From NCBI RefSeq assembly GCF_011516765.1, contig NZ_JAAABN010000011.1:1-64000 (forward strand): a stretch of DNA of 64,000 bases, read 5' to 3'. The notes beneath the pieces were generated by a model. The model searched no databases, was not told where the DNA came from, and saw only the letters and a program-made list of their open reading frames with translations. The translations under genes and the position numbers were made by a program. Origin of the DNA: Acetobacter sicerae (lineage in GTDB: Bacteria > Pseudomonadota > Alphaproteobacteria > Acetobacterales > Acetobacteraceae). Below are positions 38,524 through 48,255 of the stretch, piece by piece (the first letter of the stretch is position 1; each line of letters begins with the position of its first letter).

Positions 38524-39693
38524 ATGACTGATTCAACGACGTCCCGATCTGAAGAGACTGCCGAATCTCATGACTATTCCCGCCGGCAGTTCGCCCGACT
38601 GGCAGGTCTCCTCGGAGTTGGGGCGTCCTTTTCCAGGATTGTCCCATCAGCACGGGCGCGAACATCTGAAACCAGACAGACAACCTCCACTATCTATCTG
38701 GACAAAAATGAATACTGGACCGGCCCTTTGCCTCAGGCGGCGCAGGCAGCCCAGCAGGAAATCCTTTCTGGAAACCGGTATGATCCGGACAATGTGCATG
38801 ACGATTTTTTGCGAACAGTCGCCAGTGTGGAACATGTTCCGTTCGAACGCGTACTGGTCTGGCAGGGATCGACTGATCCACTGATCCGCAGCGTGCCCGC
38901 TTTCTGCTCGCCAGAACGGGGATTGGTGACATCAGATCCGACCTTTGAGGTTGTCTGGGAAGTGGCGAAATATCTGGGAATTCCGCTTCAGCGCGTACCT
39001 CTGACCGCAGAAAATCGCTATGCGACAAACGCCAGAGCCATGCTGGCGGCCAATCCGAACGCCGGTCTCTATTACCTCTGTTCGCCAAACAACCCGACAG
39101 GCACGCCAACGTCGCTGGATGAAGTCAGGTGGCTTCTGGACAACAAGCCTGCCGATGCTGTCGTTCTGGTGGATGAAGCCTATATTCACTTCACAAACAG
39201 TTCCAGCGCCCTATCCCTGTTGGGGGACCGCAAGGATCTTCTTGTCCTCAGAACATTTTCGAAACTGTTCGGTATGGCGGGCCTCAGGGTCGGTCTGAGT
39301 TTCGCCCATCCCGCGTTGCACCAACGCATGATGCGTTATGATGGAGAGGCCGCCACAGGCTACATCAATGTCTCTGCGCTCGCCGGAGCCAAAGCGAGCC
39401 TCCTGCTACCGGAACAGATCAGAAAACGGCGTGAAGGCATGACTGCGGTCAGAAACTCTGTCGAGCAGCATCTTGCAGAAAGAGGGATCAGATTCATCCC
39501 CGGCAGTCAGGCCAATATGATCATGGTCGACTGGGGTCGTCCGGTGGCGGAAGTGGTGCAGGCTTTTGAGCAGGGCGGGATCGTCATCGGTCGAAGCTGG
39601 CCGATCTGGCCAAACATGTCGCGTGTCACGATCGGTTCAGCGGAAGAGATGCGGCTTTTCAACCAGCAGGTGGACCGGATTTTCCGGGCCTGA
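38524..39693 (+). CDS. Tat-exported PLP aminotransferase, HisC-like (copy 1)
   Basis: A 389-residue fold-type I aminotransferase with a twin-arginine signal: SRRQFARLAG at residues 19-28 and a cleavage site near ARA (43-45). The mature enzyme resembles histidinol-phosphate aminotransferases: SPNNPTGT (188-194), VDEAYIHF (216-223), the PLP lysine in RTFSKLFGMAGLRVG (Lys247), and a C-terminal carboxylate-binding arginine in MSRVTIGSAEE. The start at 38524 has an ACAGGA site and matches the paralogue's start. PLP enzymes are rarely exported; Tat allows export after cofactor loading. The substrate is unknown. About four in five of the last 170 residues match copy 2. Confidence 0.85.
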   Translation: MTDSTTSRSEETAESHDYSRRQFARLAGLLGVGASFSRIVPSARARTSETRQTTSTIYLDKNEYWTGPLPQAAQAAQQEILSGNRYDPDNVHDDFLRTVASVEHVPFERVLVWQGSTDPLIRSVPAFCSPERGLVTSDPTFEVVWEVAKYLGIPLQRVPLTAENRYATNARAMLAANPNAGLYYLCSPNNPTGTPTSLDEVRWLLDNKPADAVVLVDEAYIHFTNSSSALSLLGDRKDLLVLRTFSKLFGMAGLRVGLSFAHPALHQRMMRYDGEAATGYINVSALAGAKASLLLPEQIRKRREGMTAVRNSVEQHLAERGIRFIPGSQANMIMVDWGRPVAEVVQAFEQGGIVIGRSWPIWPNMSRVTIGSAEEMRLFNQQVDRIFRA

Positions 39694-39710
39694 TGGACTG
39701 GCTATGGGGT

Positions 39711-39789
39711 GTTACGCCCCGCGGTCAGGCATCACCAGCACATGGTCTGATGGTGATGCCAAATCCCGAGCCAGTCGGACGACCAGCAT
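39711..39789 (-). pseudogene. Decayed duplicate of the 3' end of xthA
   Basis: On the minus strand this reads 25 codons plus a TAA stop. The end SPSDHVLVMPDRGA aligns with the C-terminus of the intact xthA product (SPSDHVPVMLDFGA). The two DNA segments (39711-39789 and 44038-44116) align without gaps over 79 bases. Each sits just after an aminotransferase copy: 17 bases past the stop here, 15 bases past it in the second copy. Weaker similarity may continue to about 39850. It has no start region and is not a functional gene. Confidence 0.85.
39728..39760. terminator. Hairpin inside the xthA relic
   Basis: GGCATCACCA (39728-39737) pairs perfectly with TGGTGATGCC (39751-39760). The intact xthA sequence at the corresponding place forms this pair less well, so the hairpin may have evolved as a terminator for the upstream aminotransferase or for the convergent receptor gene. 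Confidence 0.45.
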
Positions 39790-39940
39790 AAAGCGCCGCG
39801 TCATAACATACGCGGTTGGGCTCAGATTCGTCGCCAGCGTCAGATGCTCGACCCGGATTTTTCCAAGGCAACGGCACAACAGCCTGATTATTCTTCAGAA
39901 TAAGGGACTTTTTTATTTCCCACTGCAGAGGAATGCCTCT

Positions 39941-42451
39941 TCAGAAAGTCGCATTGATCCGACCGTAATAATAAGCGCCCTCGAAACCGATATTTGCGCC
40001 GTGCGCGTCATAGATTGAAGCGCCGAGATAGTTGTTGACCGGATTTACTTTGCGGGGACGCATGTTGAAGATATTGTTGGCTCCCACAGCAAAGTGCCAG
40101 TGCGGATTGACACGATAGCCGACCTCCAGATCCGTGAGCCAGACCGGCGTATTCACAAACGGAGCGAACTGTGTTGTGGAATACTGTAGATTTGCCGGGG
40201 CCAGATCATAATAACTCAACATGGAAGACGTCTGTCCGTATCGGGTTTCACGGATGTTCACATCCCAGTTGTCCTTGGTCCAGTAGGCGTTGAGGATGAT
40301 CTTGCTGCGAGGAGAAGCTGTTGTCAGATAAGCGATTGTCTGGGCGCTGGCGAGAGACTGCCCGAACGCATTGCTGTTTATATGCTGCATGCGGGTGCGA
40401 TTCAGATTGAGCATGAGGGAAAGGTCCAGCGTGCCATAGCGATGGAGACGCCAGCGATAATCAGCCTGAATATCCAGTCCCTGCGTGCGGGTACTACCGA
40501 TATTGGCCAGGTAGTTAGCCTGAACATTACTTAGATCAAGCCCCGAAGGGAGGGTGATGCCGGTCCGGGAAATGGCGTCATACGCAGTTTGTCCACTGAC
40601 GTAATTGGAACCATTGATACGATTGCGGATATTGATCTGATAAACATCCACAGAGACATGAAAATCGTCGACCGGTTCCAGAATGAATCCACCTTCCACA
40701 TTGGTGGATCGCTCAGCCTTGAGTTTTGTCGCACCTATCTGTGCTGCCGCAGCGTCAGTTGCACCCAGCAATCCCGTTGCTCCAGTCGGACTGACGTTCA
40801 GTGAACTGAAGTGCGATTCAGGCAGGCTTGGCGCACGAAAGCCATTACTGATGGTCGCACGAACGGCGATACGCCGGGTGAAGTCATAACGTGTCGATAT
40901 CTTGCCTGTTTCAGCATTCCCCGCGTCCGTATAATGTTCGAAACGGCCTGCAAAATCGAGATCCCAGTGTTTGAGAGGATGGAAATCGCTGTCCAGATAG
41001 CCGGACCAGACATGCCGTTCCCATGAACCGGCACTCTGCTCGGTCAGACCTGCCCATGCTGCCGTGCCACCGTTGAGATAGGAGGCAGGCTCACCAGCCT
41101 GGATGTGGTACATTTCCAGACGATGTTCGGCGCCAAGAGAAAAGGTCACCGGAACCGTGTTGGCTATATTGAAAGCACGATGCGCATCAAAATTGCTGGT
41201 CCATTGCGAAAGCCGGTAGCTGGAAGTCCGGACACGGGTTGGGCTCCAGCCCTGATTGGTCAGCATGTTTGAATTGATCGTGTTGTTTACACCCAGGTCT
41301 TCATCATCTTCGCCATACAACGTGCTGAGATCCCAGTCGAAACCGAACAGATTGTGGCCTTTCACGCCCAGATTGGCCTGAAAATCATTTTCCTCGATCG
41401 TTTCAATGGGAGCAAATCCCGCCGGGTAAACGGATGGCGCCGCGCTTGGAAGACGGTAATGCTGGTTGGTCTCGGCATGACGATGAGCATAGGTAATGAG
41501 ACCATAAGTCTCGATTTCCTCAGTAATACCCTTTCCCCATTCGATGGAAAGATTTTCACGCGTTTCTTCGGGCGTGCTGACACTGTGATCTGAATAAGGG
41601 TTCCACGTGTCTCCCTGTGACCATCTGTGGTCTCGCGTTGAACGGGATTTCGAAATGAAGAAATCCTTATGATAAACTTCGCCGCTCAGATGAAGAAAAC
41701 CATTATTTCCCCATTTCAGACCACCGTCCGCACCAACCCTGTAACGCCATCCATCGCCGTTATAAGCATCCGCTCCCGTGTCCGTGACGACATTCAGGCC
41801 ATATGCCGCTTTTTTGGTGATGATGTTGATGACGCCTGCAACAGCATCTGCACCATACCGGGCACCGGCTCCATCACGCAGCACTTCGATATGATCAATG
41901 GCGTTGGTAGGGATCATATTCAGATCCACAGGGGTCGATCCCTGCAAAGGACCTGAATCTGTCACGATATTTCCTGTAGTATGCCGTCGCTTTCCATCCA
42001 CCAGAACAAGGACTTCGTTGGGATTGAGACCACGCATACGGATCGAAGACGTCAGGGCTGCCGAATCCCATCCCTGTGCCTGTGTGGTAATCGAGGGATC
42101 AATGCGAGCAATAGCGTCGGCAAGATTGATCTGGCCTGAGCGTCGAAGTTCTACAGAAGAGATAACGGTGACGGGTGTGGAACTGTTCCGCGCAGCGCGA
42201 CGATAGGCATGTCCTCCTGACACATGGATCTCTTCGGCATTATCCTTTCCTGCATCACGGGATTTTTGTTGTGAATGAGGACGGCGAACTGACGGCTTCA
42301 CGGAAACATTCTGGGCAGTCTGTCTGTTATCGACAGACGGAGGGTGTTTTGTCCGATGAAGGGTTGCTTTGGAGATCGTCGTAGCGCTCAAGGCGGGCGT
42401 TGCGATACTGACAAGAGAAACAGTGCCCATAAGAAGAACAGTGCGGTGCAT
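39941..42451 (-). CDS. TonB-dependent outer-membrane receptor
   Basis: A 22-strand barrel receptor with an N-terminal plug, powered by TonB-ExbBD. The signal peptide is MHRTVLLMGTVSLVSIATPA, with LSA before the cleavage. A linker with a possible TonB box (AEEIHVSG) is followed by the plug: TPVTVISSVELRRSGQINLA, IRMRGLNPNEVLVLVDGKRR, then VLRDGAGARYGADAVAGVIN. The barrel ends GAYYYGRINATF with a terminal phenylalanine. The ATG at 42451 gives the best signal peptide; an ATG at 42484 adds 11 residues. It lies between the two Tat aminotransferase genes, on the opposite strand. The ligand is unknown; the plug resembles receptors for complex organic ligands as much as iron carriers. Confidence 0.88.
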   Translation of the reverse strand: MHRTVLLMGTVSLVSIATPALSATTISKATLHRTKHPPSVDNRQTAQNVSVKPSVRRPHSQQKSRDAGKDNAEEIHVSGGHAYRRAARNSSTPVTVISSVELRRSGQINLADAIARIDPSITTQAQGWDSAALTSSIRMRGLNPNEVLVLVDGKRRHTTGNIVTDSGPLQGSTPVDLNMIPTNAIDHIEVLRDGAGARYGADAVAGVINIITKKAAYGLNVVTDTGADAYNGDGWRYRVGADGGLKWGNNGFLHLSGEVYHKDFFISKSRSTRDHRWSQGDTWNPYSDHSVSTPEETRENLSIEWGKGITEEIETYGLITYAHRHAETNQHYRLPSAAPSVYPAGFAPIETIEENDFQANLGVKGHNLFGFDWDLSTLYGEDDEDLGVNNTINSNMLTNQGWSPTRVRTSSYRLSQWTSNFDAHRAFNIANTVPVTFSLGAEHRLEMYHIQAGEPASYLNGGTAAWAGLTEQSAGSWERHVWSGYLDSDFHPLKHWDLDFAGRFEHYTDAGNAETGKISTRYDFTRRIAVRATISNGFRAPSLPESHFSSLNVSPTGATGLLGATDAAAAQIGATKLKAERSTNVEGGFILEPVDDFHVSVDVYQINIRNRINGSNYVSGQTAYDAISRTGITLPSGLDLSNVQANYLANIGSTRTQGLDIQADYRWRLHRYGTLDLSLMLNLNRTRMQHINSNAFGQSLASAQTIAYLTTASPRSKIILNAYWTKDNWDVNIRETRYGQTSSMLSYYDLAPANLQYSTTQFAPFVNTPVWLTDLEVGYRVNPHWHFAVGANNIFNMRPRKVNPVNNYLGASIYDAHGANIGFEGAYYYGRINATF

Positions 42452-42846
42452 TTTTTGGTATCCGAACGCTATAGATTTCCTCATAAAAATTTCAAAATAA
42501 CTATATTATCAATTTAATAATAAATACATATTATATTATAAAAACTAAAGATATATACACATAATAAATACAAAATTATTTAGAATATATTATTTATACA
42601 TACCCATAGGAAATTCATATCAATATTTTGAAATGCATCAGATTGTCATTTCTAAATGAATTGAAGTTCCGGCATAAACATAAGTGATTTCTTGCAGCGC
42701 ACAGGCAATCTGCCTTCAGCGAAAACGCATCATCGCTGATATTGAAAGCGCGAGCCTCCCTGCAAAAGAAAATGTTTTGAATTTCTCATTATCTGAAATC
42801 ATGTTTTAGTGTTTTCCTGCAAAAAGACGCAATCAGAGACAGAAAC
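42452..42846. promoter_or_regulatory. Divergent AT-rich promoter region of the receptor and aminotransferase copy 2
   Basis: The receptor and copy 2 are divergent, so both promoters should be here. The part next to the receptor is extremely AT-rich. A weak inverted repeat, GAAATG (42630-42635) and CATTTC (42647-42652), is the only dyad of note; it does not match a Fur or Irr consensus well enough to be named. Confidence 0.4.
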
Positions 42847-44022
42847 ATGACCGATCCAACAAGCCCCGGCCCTGCAAAACACTCTATTTCTCAGGAGTTT
42901 TCACGTCGGCAATTTACCCGAATGGCAGGCCTTCTGGGAACAGGCGTGTCTTTTTCCCAACTTTTTCCAACAGCTCAGGCCCGTACGCCAACAGGTGAAG
43001 CAGGGCAGACGCATGCCACCACCTATATAGACAAGAATGAATACTGGACCGGCCCTTTGCCGCAGGCAGCTCAGGCTGCCCAGAAAGAAATCCTGTCAGG
43101 CAACAGATATGACCCGGCTCATCTCCATGAAGACTTCCTTCAAACCGTCGCCAGTGTAGAACACGTTCCCGTTGATCGGATTCTGGTCTGGCAGGGTTCG
43201 ATGGACCCGCTTATCCGTAGTGTCGCAGCCTTCACTTCGCCTGAAAGGGGACTTGTAACGGTTGATCCGACCTTCGAGGTGCCCTGGAAGGTAGCGAAGT
43301 ACCTCAATATCCCGGTCCATCGCGTACCTCTGACCGCCGCAGAGAATTATGCGACGAGCACCAGGGCCTTGCTGAAGGCAAATCCAAAGGCTGGTCTTTA
43401 TTATGTGTGCTCACCAAACAATCCGACGGGCACCTCAACGCCTCTGGATGAGATCAGATGGCTGCTGGATAACAAGCCTGCTGATGCCGTTGTGCTGGTT
43501 GATGAGGCCTATATCCATTTCACCAGCAACCCCAGCGCGCTTTCTCTTCTGCGCGAACGCAGGGATCTCCTGATCCTCAGAACCTTTTCGAAGCTGTTTG
43601 GCATGGCGGGGCTCAGGGTGGGCCTCAGCTTCGCTCATCCTGACCTGCATCAGCGCATGATGCGATATGACGGGGAAGCTGCCACAAGACTTATCAACGT
43701 CTCGGCACTTGCCGGTGCGAAAGAAAGCCTTCTGCTGCCGGACCAGATCAGGAAGCGGCGGGACGACATGACGGCAGTGCGGGAGGCTGTCGAACAGCAC
43801 CTTACAAAGCGGGGCATCCCAGTCCTCCCCGGCAGTCAGGCCAACATGATCATGGTGGACTGGAAGCGTCCGGCTGCTGAAGTAGCGGAAGCTTTTGAAA
43901 AAAACGGGGTCATTATTGGACGGAACTGGCCGATATGGCCGAACGTCTCCCGTATCACGATCGGCTCAGCGGAAGAGATGCAGCTTTTCAACCGGCAGGT
44001 GGACCGAATTTTCCGGACCTGA
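42847..44022 (+). CDS. Tat-exported PLP aminotransferase, HisC-like (copy 2)
   Basis: A 391-residue paralogue of the gene at 38524. The twin-arginine motif (FSRRQFTRMAGLLG) is again at residues 18-31, with a cleavage site near AQA (43-45). The same catalytic landmarks are kept: SPNNPTGT, VDEAYIHF, RTFSKLFGMAGLRVG and SRITIGSAEE. No active-site residue is lost, so both copies look functional. The ATG at 42847 has a GAGACAG site close by. It is divergent from the receptor gene and convergent with xthA, whose stop lies 16 bases away. Predicted to act in the periplasm on an amino compound that may be the receptor's ligand; this is inference. Confidence 0.86.
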   Translation: MTDPTSPGPAKHSISQEFSRRQFTRMAGLLGTGVSFSQLFPTAQARTPTGEAGQTHATTYIDKNEYWTGPLPQAAQAAQKEILSGNRYDPAHLHEDFLQTVASVEHVPVDRILVWQGSMDPLIRSVAAFTSPERGLVTVDPTFEVPWKVAKYLNIPVHRVPLTAAENYATSTRALLKANPKAGLYYVCSPNNPTGTSTPLDEIRWLLDNKPADAVVLVDEAYIHFTSNPSALSLLRERRDLLILRTFSKLFGMAGLRVGLSFAHPDLHQRMMRYDGEAATRLINVSALAGAKESLLLPDQIRKRRDDMTAVREAVEQHLTKRGIPVLPGSQANMIMVDWKRPAAEVAEAFEKNGVIIGRNWPIWPNVSRITIGSAEEMQLFNRQVDRIFRT

Positions 44023-44038
44023 TGGGAATAAGCTGAGG

Positions 44039-44833
44039 TTACGCTCCGAAATCCAGCATGACCGGCACATGGTCTGACGGCGAGGTCCAGTTCCGCGCCT
44101 CCCGGATGACCTGCATGCCGTGGAGCACATCCTGCAGATCCGGTGTCACCCAGATATGGTCCAGCCGTCGTCCACGATTGGAGGCGCTCCAGTCGCGGTT
44201 GCGGTAGGACCACCACGTGTAAAGCTTCTCCGTCGGCGGCACGAAGTGACGCATCGCATCGACGAAGCCCGTATCAAGCCAGGCATTGAGGCGGGTCGTC
44301 TCCGGCGGGGTATGGCTGACGATCTTGAGGAGTTGTTTGTGGCTCCAAACGTCATGCTCAAGCGGGGCGATGTTCAGGTCACCGACAATCACCGTGCGCT
44401 TGCGATGATGCGTCTGGAACCACTCGGTCACCTGATCCACAAAGGCGAGCTTGTGGGCGAATTTCGGATTTTCCTCGACATCAGGAATGTCGCCGCCCGC
44501 TGGCACGTAGAAATTGTGGATTTCGACCGGACCGTGCTCTCCGGCAACGCTGGCCGCCGCGTGGCGACAGTCGCCGCGCTCGCACCAGTCAGGCGCGTCC
44601 GGAACCGGCGCCAGAGGATGACGGGAGAGGATCGCCACACCGTTGTAGCTTTTCATGCCGCGCCGGACCTGATGCGCGTAGCCCAGTTCGGTCAGCGCCT
44701 CCGCCGGGAACAACTCGTCAGGCACCTTGGTTTCCTGAAGGCAGATCACGTCAGGACGCAGTTGCCTGTCCAGCTCCGCAAGCAGCGGAAGACGGAGGCG
44801 AAGCGAGTTGATATTCCAGGTCACGATACGCAT
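44039..44833 (-). CDS. xthA: Exodeoxyribonuclease III XthA
   Basis: Base-excision repair enzyme with AP-endonuclease and 3'-5' exonuclease activity. It shows MRIVTWNINSLRLRLPLLAE at the start, CLQETKVPDELFPAE (metal-binding Glu), VGDLNIAPLEHDVW, and LDHIWVTPDL with the catalytic Asp-His pair in SPSDHVPVMLDFGA at the C-terminus. The ATG at 44833 gives 264 residues, the family norm; the longer frame from 44953 is rejected. It is divergent from the dipeptidase gene. A decayed copy of its last 25 codons lies at 39711-39789. Confidence 0.95.
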   Translation of the reverse strand: MRIVTWNINSLRLRLPLLAELDRQLRPDVICLQETKVPDELFPAEALTELGYAHQVRRGMKSYNGVAILSRHPLAPVPDAPDWCERGDCRHAAASVAGEHGPVEIHNFYVPAGGDIPDVEENPKFAHKLAFVDQVTEWFQTHHRKRTVIVGDLNIAPLEHDVWSHKQLLKIVSHTPPETTRLNAWLDTGFVDAMRHFVPPTEKLYTWWSYRNRDWSASNRGRRLDHIWVTPDLQDVLHGMQVIREARNWTSPSDHVPVMLDFGA

Positions 44834-44982
44834 GGGGCGTGGTGGATCGCCCAAACGACGCGCCGAGGCAAGGGGGATTCTGTCGGGTCTGGTCAGCGCT
44901 GTGTCACGCAGGGCACAGTAGGGACGGCCCGTTTGACGGGCGCGCTCTTGCAAACTCCCGATACGGACACGATTTCTCAGCC

Positions 44983-46056
44983 ATGATATCCGATTCCAGC
45001 CGTCAGGCCGCTCCCGCCCCGATTACCGAGGAGGTGCTCGCCCTCCATAATTCGCTGCTCACGCTCGACAGCCACATCGATATTCCGTGGCCGGACCGTG
45101 ACGACGCGTTCCTCGATACGCCGGATCGCTTTGTCGATTTCCCCAAGATGCAGCGCGGACATCTCTCGGCAGGGTGCTTCGTCGCGTATCTGCCGCAGGG
45201 CAGGCTGGACGCGGAAGGGCACAATGCCGCGCAGACGCAGACAATCGCCATGCTGGAAGCGATCAACCGGATGCAGGGCACGCGCAACGGCATCACTGCC
45301 CGCGTCTGCCCCACGGTGGATGAGATCGAAGCCGCGTGGCGTGACGGAGCGCTGGCGGTCGTGCCGGGCGTGGAAAACGGTTACGGCATGGGCGACGATA
45401 TCGGCATGCTGGCGAAGTTCCGGGCGCTCGGAGCACGCTATGTCACGCTGACCCACAACGGGCACAACGCGCTGGGTGATTCCGGGCAGCCCAGCCGGGC
45501 GCTTGCTGATCCGGCGGCGATGCACGGCGGCCTGTCCGCTCTTGGTCGGGAGGCCATCACCGAGATGAACCGTCTCGGCATGCTGGTCGACGTCTCTCAC
45601 ACCGGCCGGGAGACGATGCTTCAGGCTGTCGAGGTCTCCTCGGTGCCGGTGGTGGCGACCCATGCCTGCGTGAAGGCCCTGTGCGATCACCCGCGTAATC
45701 TGGACGACGTACAGCTTGACGCGCTGAAGGCCAGCGGTGGCCTGATCCAGATCACCGCGATCGGGGGATTTCTGCGTCCCCGCGCGGAGCTGGCCGGTCG
45801 TCGGGCGACGGTCGCGGACTACATGGATCACCTCGACTATGTCGTGAAACGGCTGGGGGTCGAGTATGTCGGGATTTCATCGGATTTCGACGGTGGCGGC
45901 CAGCTGGAAGGCTGGGAAAACGCAGCGGCCTCCCCCGCGTTGACAGCGGAACTGATGCGTCGTGGATACGACCGCAGCGAGATCCAGGCGTTCTGGGGTG
46001 GCAACTTCCGACGGCTCCTCCGCAAGGGTGAAGAAGCTGCCGCGGCGGGCCTGTAA
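44983..46056 (+). CDS. Membrane dipeptidase-type (peptidase M19) dipeptidase
   Basis: Zinc dipeptidase of the renal dipeptidase family, which cleaves L,L- and often L,D-dipeptides. Metal ligands are visible in LDSHIDIPWP (His-x-Asp), VENGYGMGDD (bridging Glu), LTHNGHNALGDSG, DVSHTGRETML and ATHACVKALCDHPRN, and the C-terminal ISSDFDGGGQLEGWENA is typical. The ATG at 44983 gives 357 residues; the longer frame from 44839 only adds an unlikely leader. No signal peptide is seen, so it probably acts in the cytosol. Divergent from xthA, 150 bases apart. Confidence 0.9.
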   Translation: MISDSSRQAAPAPITEEVLALHNSLLTLDSHIDIPWPDRDDAFLDTPDRFVDFPKMQRGHLSAGCFVAYLPQGRLDAEGHNAAQTQTIAMLEAINRMQGTRNGITARVCPTVDEIEAAWRDGALAVVPGVENGYGMGDDIGMLAKFRALGARYVTLTHNGHNALGDSGQPSRALADPAAMHGGLSALGREAITEMNRLGMLVDVSHTGRETMLQAVEVSSVPVVATHACVKALCDHPRNLDDVQLDALKASGGLIQITAIGGFLRPRAELAGRRATVADYMDHLDYVVKRLGVEYVGISSDFDGGGQLEGWENAAASPALTAELMRRGYDRSEIQAFWGGNFRRLLRKGEEAAAAGL

Positions 46057-46350
46057 AAGGGACGGATTCGCTTCTGCGAACAAACCGGGATCGCTGCGTG
46101 AAGTGGCGATCAGAATGGGATCACCGATTTTGTCCACCTCCGGGATTGACTCCCTGTATTTCCATTCACTTTTGCCGATTCGGCCCTTCGGGGAAAATGT
46201 TCAGGTGATAAAACACAATAAAAACAACACGTTAATTGCTTTGATTAAAAAATATGCAATCCAAGATTCAAGGCGGAAGACCGGGGGGTCCATCAATCTG
46301 TCATCTTTTCTTCCACAAAGTTATCCACACGTTCAGTGGATGAATATTCC

Positions 46351-48255
46351 ATGACAGACGAAACCCTTGGAGCGACTGCGGAAATGCCGGAGTCCCCCCT
46401 CACGGGCGTGGAGGTTATCCAGACCGCCCTGAAGACCATGCCGCTGTCACCCGGCGTCTACCGGATGATCAACGCGAAAGGCGAAGTGCTCTACGTCGGC
46501 AAGGCCCGGGCGCTGAAGAAGCGCGTGACGTCCTACACGCAGCTCTCCCGCCTGCCCGAGCGCCTGCGGCGGATGGTGTCCGAAACGGCTTCCATGGAGA
46601 TCGTCACGACCCATACCGAGGCCGAAGCGCTGCTGCTTGAGGCCAACTACATCAAGCGCATGAAGCCGCGCTTCAACATCCTTCTGCGCGACGACAAGAG
46701 CTACCCGTGGCTGATGCTGACCGGGCAGCACGACTTCCCCCAGCTCGCCAAACATCGCGGCAGGATGGAGAAAGGCGCAAGCTACTGGGGACCATTCGCG
46801 TCGGCGTGGGCGGTCAATCAGACCATCACCATCCTGCAGCGGGTTTTTCAGCTGCGGACCTGCTCGGACTCCGTGTTCTCGTCACGCACGCGGCCCTGCC
46901 TGCTGTTCCAGATCAAGCGCTGTTCCGCGCCGTGCGTCGACCGGATCAGTCAGGAAGATTATGGCCACCTTGTCACGCAGGCGAAGGAGTTTCTCGCCGG
47001 TGAAGGCGCGACGCTGAAAGCGCAGTTCGCGAAGGAAATGGAGCAGGCGGCGGAGACGCTGGATTATGAACGGGCGGCGATCCTGCGTGATCGCATCCGG
47101 GCGCTGGCCAGCATGCAGGACTCGACGGTCGTCAATCCATCCAACATCCGCGATGCCGATGTCATCGCAGTCTGGCAGACAGCGGGGCAGGCCTGCATTC
47201 AGGTGTTCTTCATCCGTGGCGGGCGGAACAACGGCAACAGGGCCTTCTACCCGGCCCACACGAAGGACGAGACTGACGCCGACATTCTGGCGGCCTTTCT
47301 GGCGCAGTTCTACGACGACAAGCCTCCCCCCGCGCTCATCCTCGTGAATCACGAGCTTGAGGAGACACCTCTGCTGAGCGAGGCGCTGGGGATCAAGCGC
47401 GGCCACAAGGTCGAGATTCTGCGGCCCCAGCGTGGCGAACGACGCGAGGTGGTGGAACACGCCGAGACCAACGCCCGGGAGGCGCTTGAGCGCAAGCTGG
47501 CCGAGAGCGCTGGTCAGGCCAAGCTGCTGGATGGGGTGGCGAGGGTGTTCGGTCTCAATGAACCGCCCAACCGGATCGAGGTTTACGACAACAGCCATAT
47601 CATGGGGACAAACCCCTATGGCGTGATGATCGTCGGCGGCCCGGAAGGCTTCGATCGACGGTCCTACCGGAAATACAGCATCAGGAGCGGCATCACCCCC
47701 GGCGATGACTTCGGCATGATGCGCGAGGTTCTGGAACGGCGCTTCGGACGGGCGCTGAAAGAGGCGGCGGAACAGGGGCGCGAGAAGTCGGCCGACTGGC
47801 CGGATGTGCTGCTGATCGACGGTGGTGCGGGCCAGCTTTCCGCCGTGCAGAGCGTGCTGGACTCACTGGGCGTCCGGGACGTGAAGCTGGTGTCGATCGC
47901 CAAGGGGCCAGACCGCAATGCCGGACGCGAGTGGTTCCACACGCTTGACGCCCCGCCCTTCCAGCTCGAACCGCGCGACCCGGTGCTCTACTACCTCCAG
48001 CGGCTGCGTGACGAGGCGCATCGGTTCGCCATCACCACGCATCGCGCCGGTCGTTCGAAGGCGTTCGTGAAATCGGAACTGGACGAGATTCCGGGGATCG
48101 GTCCGACCCGCAAGCGGGCGCTGCTGAACCATTTCGGTTCGGCGCGCGGCGTCAGTCAGGCAGGCCTGGCCGAGCTGGAAGCGGTGTCGGGCGTAAACCG
48201 GGAGACAGCCCGCGCCATTTATGGGCACTTCCATCCGGACTGGACCCCGGCCTGA
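46351..48255 (+). CDS. uvrC: UvrABC excinuclease subunit C
   Basis: Makes both incisions in nucleotide excision repair. Domains in order: GIY-YIG nuclease ([20 protein letters not shown]), a UVR motif for UvrB contact ([18 protein letters not shown]), a cysteine-rich segment ([20 protein letters not shown]), the RNase H-like nuclease ([20 protein letters not shown]), and a C-terminal helix-hairpin-helix ([18 protein letters not shown]). The ATG at 46351 gives 634 residues. A GTG five codons upstream is an alternative. It is preceded by about 290 bases in which nothing was recognised, and followed by pgsA. Confidence 0.96.
   Translation: MTDETLGATAEMPESPLTGVEVIQTALKTMPLSPGVYRMINAKGEVLYVGKARALKKRVTSYTQLSRLPERLRRMVSETASMEIVTTHTEAEALLLEANYIKRMKPRFNILLRDDKSYPWLMLTGQHDFPQLAKHRGRMEKGASYWGPFASAWAVNQTITILQRVFQLRTCSDSVFSSRTRPCLLFQIKRCSAPCVDRISQEDYGHLVTQAKEFLAGEGATLKAQFAKEMEQAAETLDYERAAILRDRIRALASMQDSTVVNPSNIRDADVIAVWQTAGQACIQVFFIRGGRNNGNRAFYPAHTKDETDADILAAFLAQFYDDKPPPALILVNHELEETPLLSEALGIKRGHKVEILRPQRGERREVVEHAETNAREALERKLAESAGQAKLLDGVARVFGLNEPPNRIEVYDNSHIMGTNPYGVMIVGGPEGFDRRSYRKYSIRSGITPGDDFGMMREVLERRFGRALKEAAEQGREKSADWPDVLLIDGGAGQLSAVQSVLDSLGVRDVKLVSIAKGPDRNAGREWFHTLDAPPFQLEPRDPVLYYLQRLRDEAHRFAITTHRAGRSKAFVKSELDEIPGIGPTRKRALLNHFGSARGVSQAGLAELEAVSGVNRETARAIYGHFHPDWTPA

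Noticed and set aside
42485..42846. A possible Fur or Irr box near the TonB receptor promoter
   Set aside because: Only a weak GAAATG/CATTTC dyad was found; it does not fit either consensus well enough, so no iron regulation is claimed.
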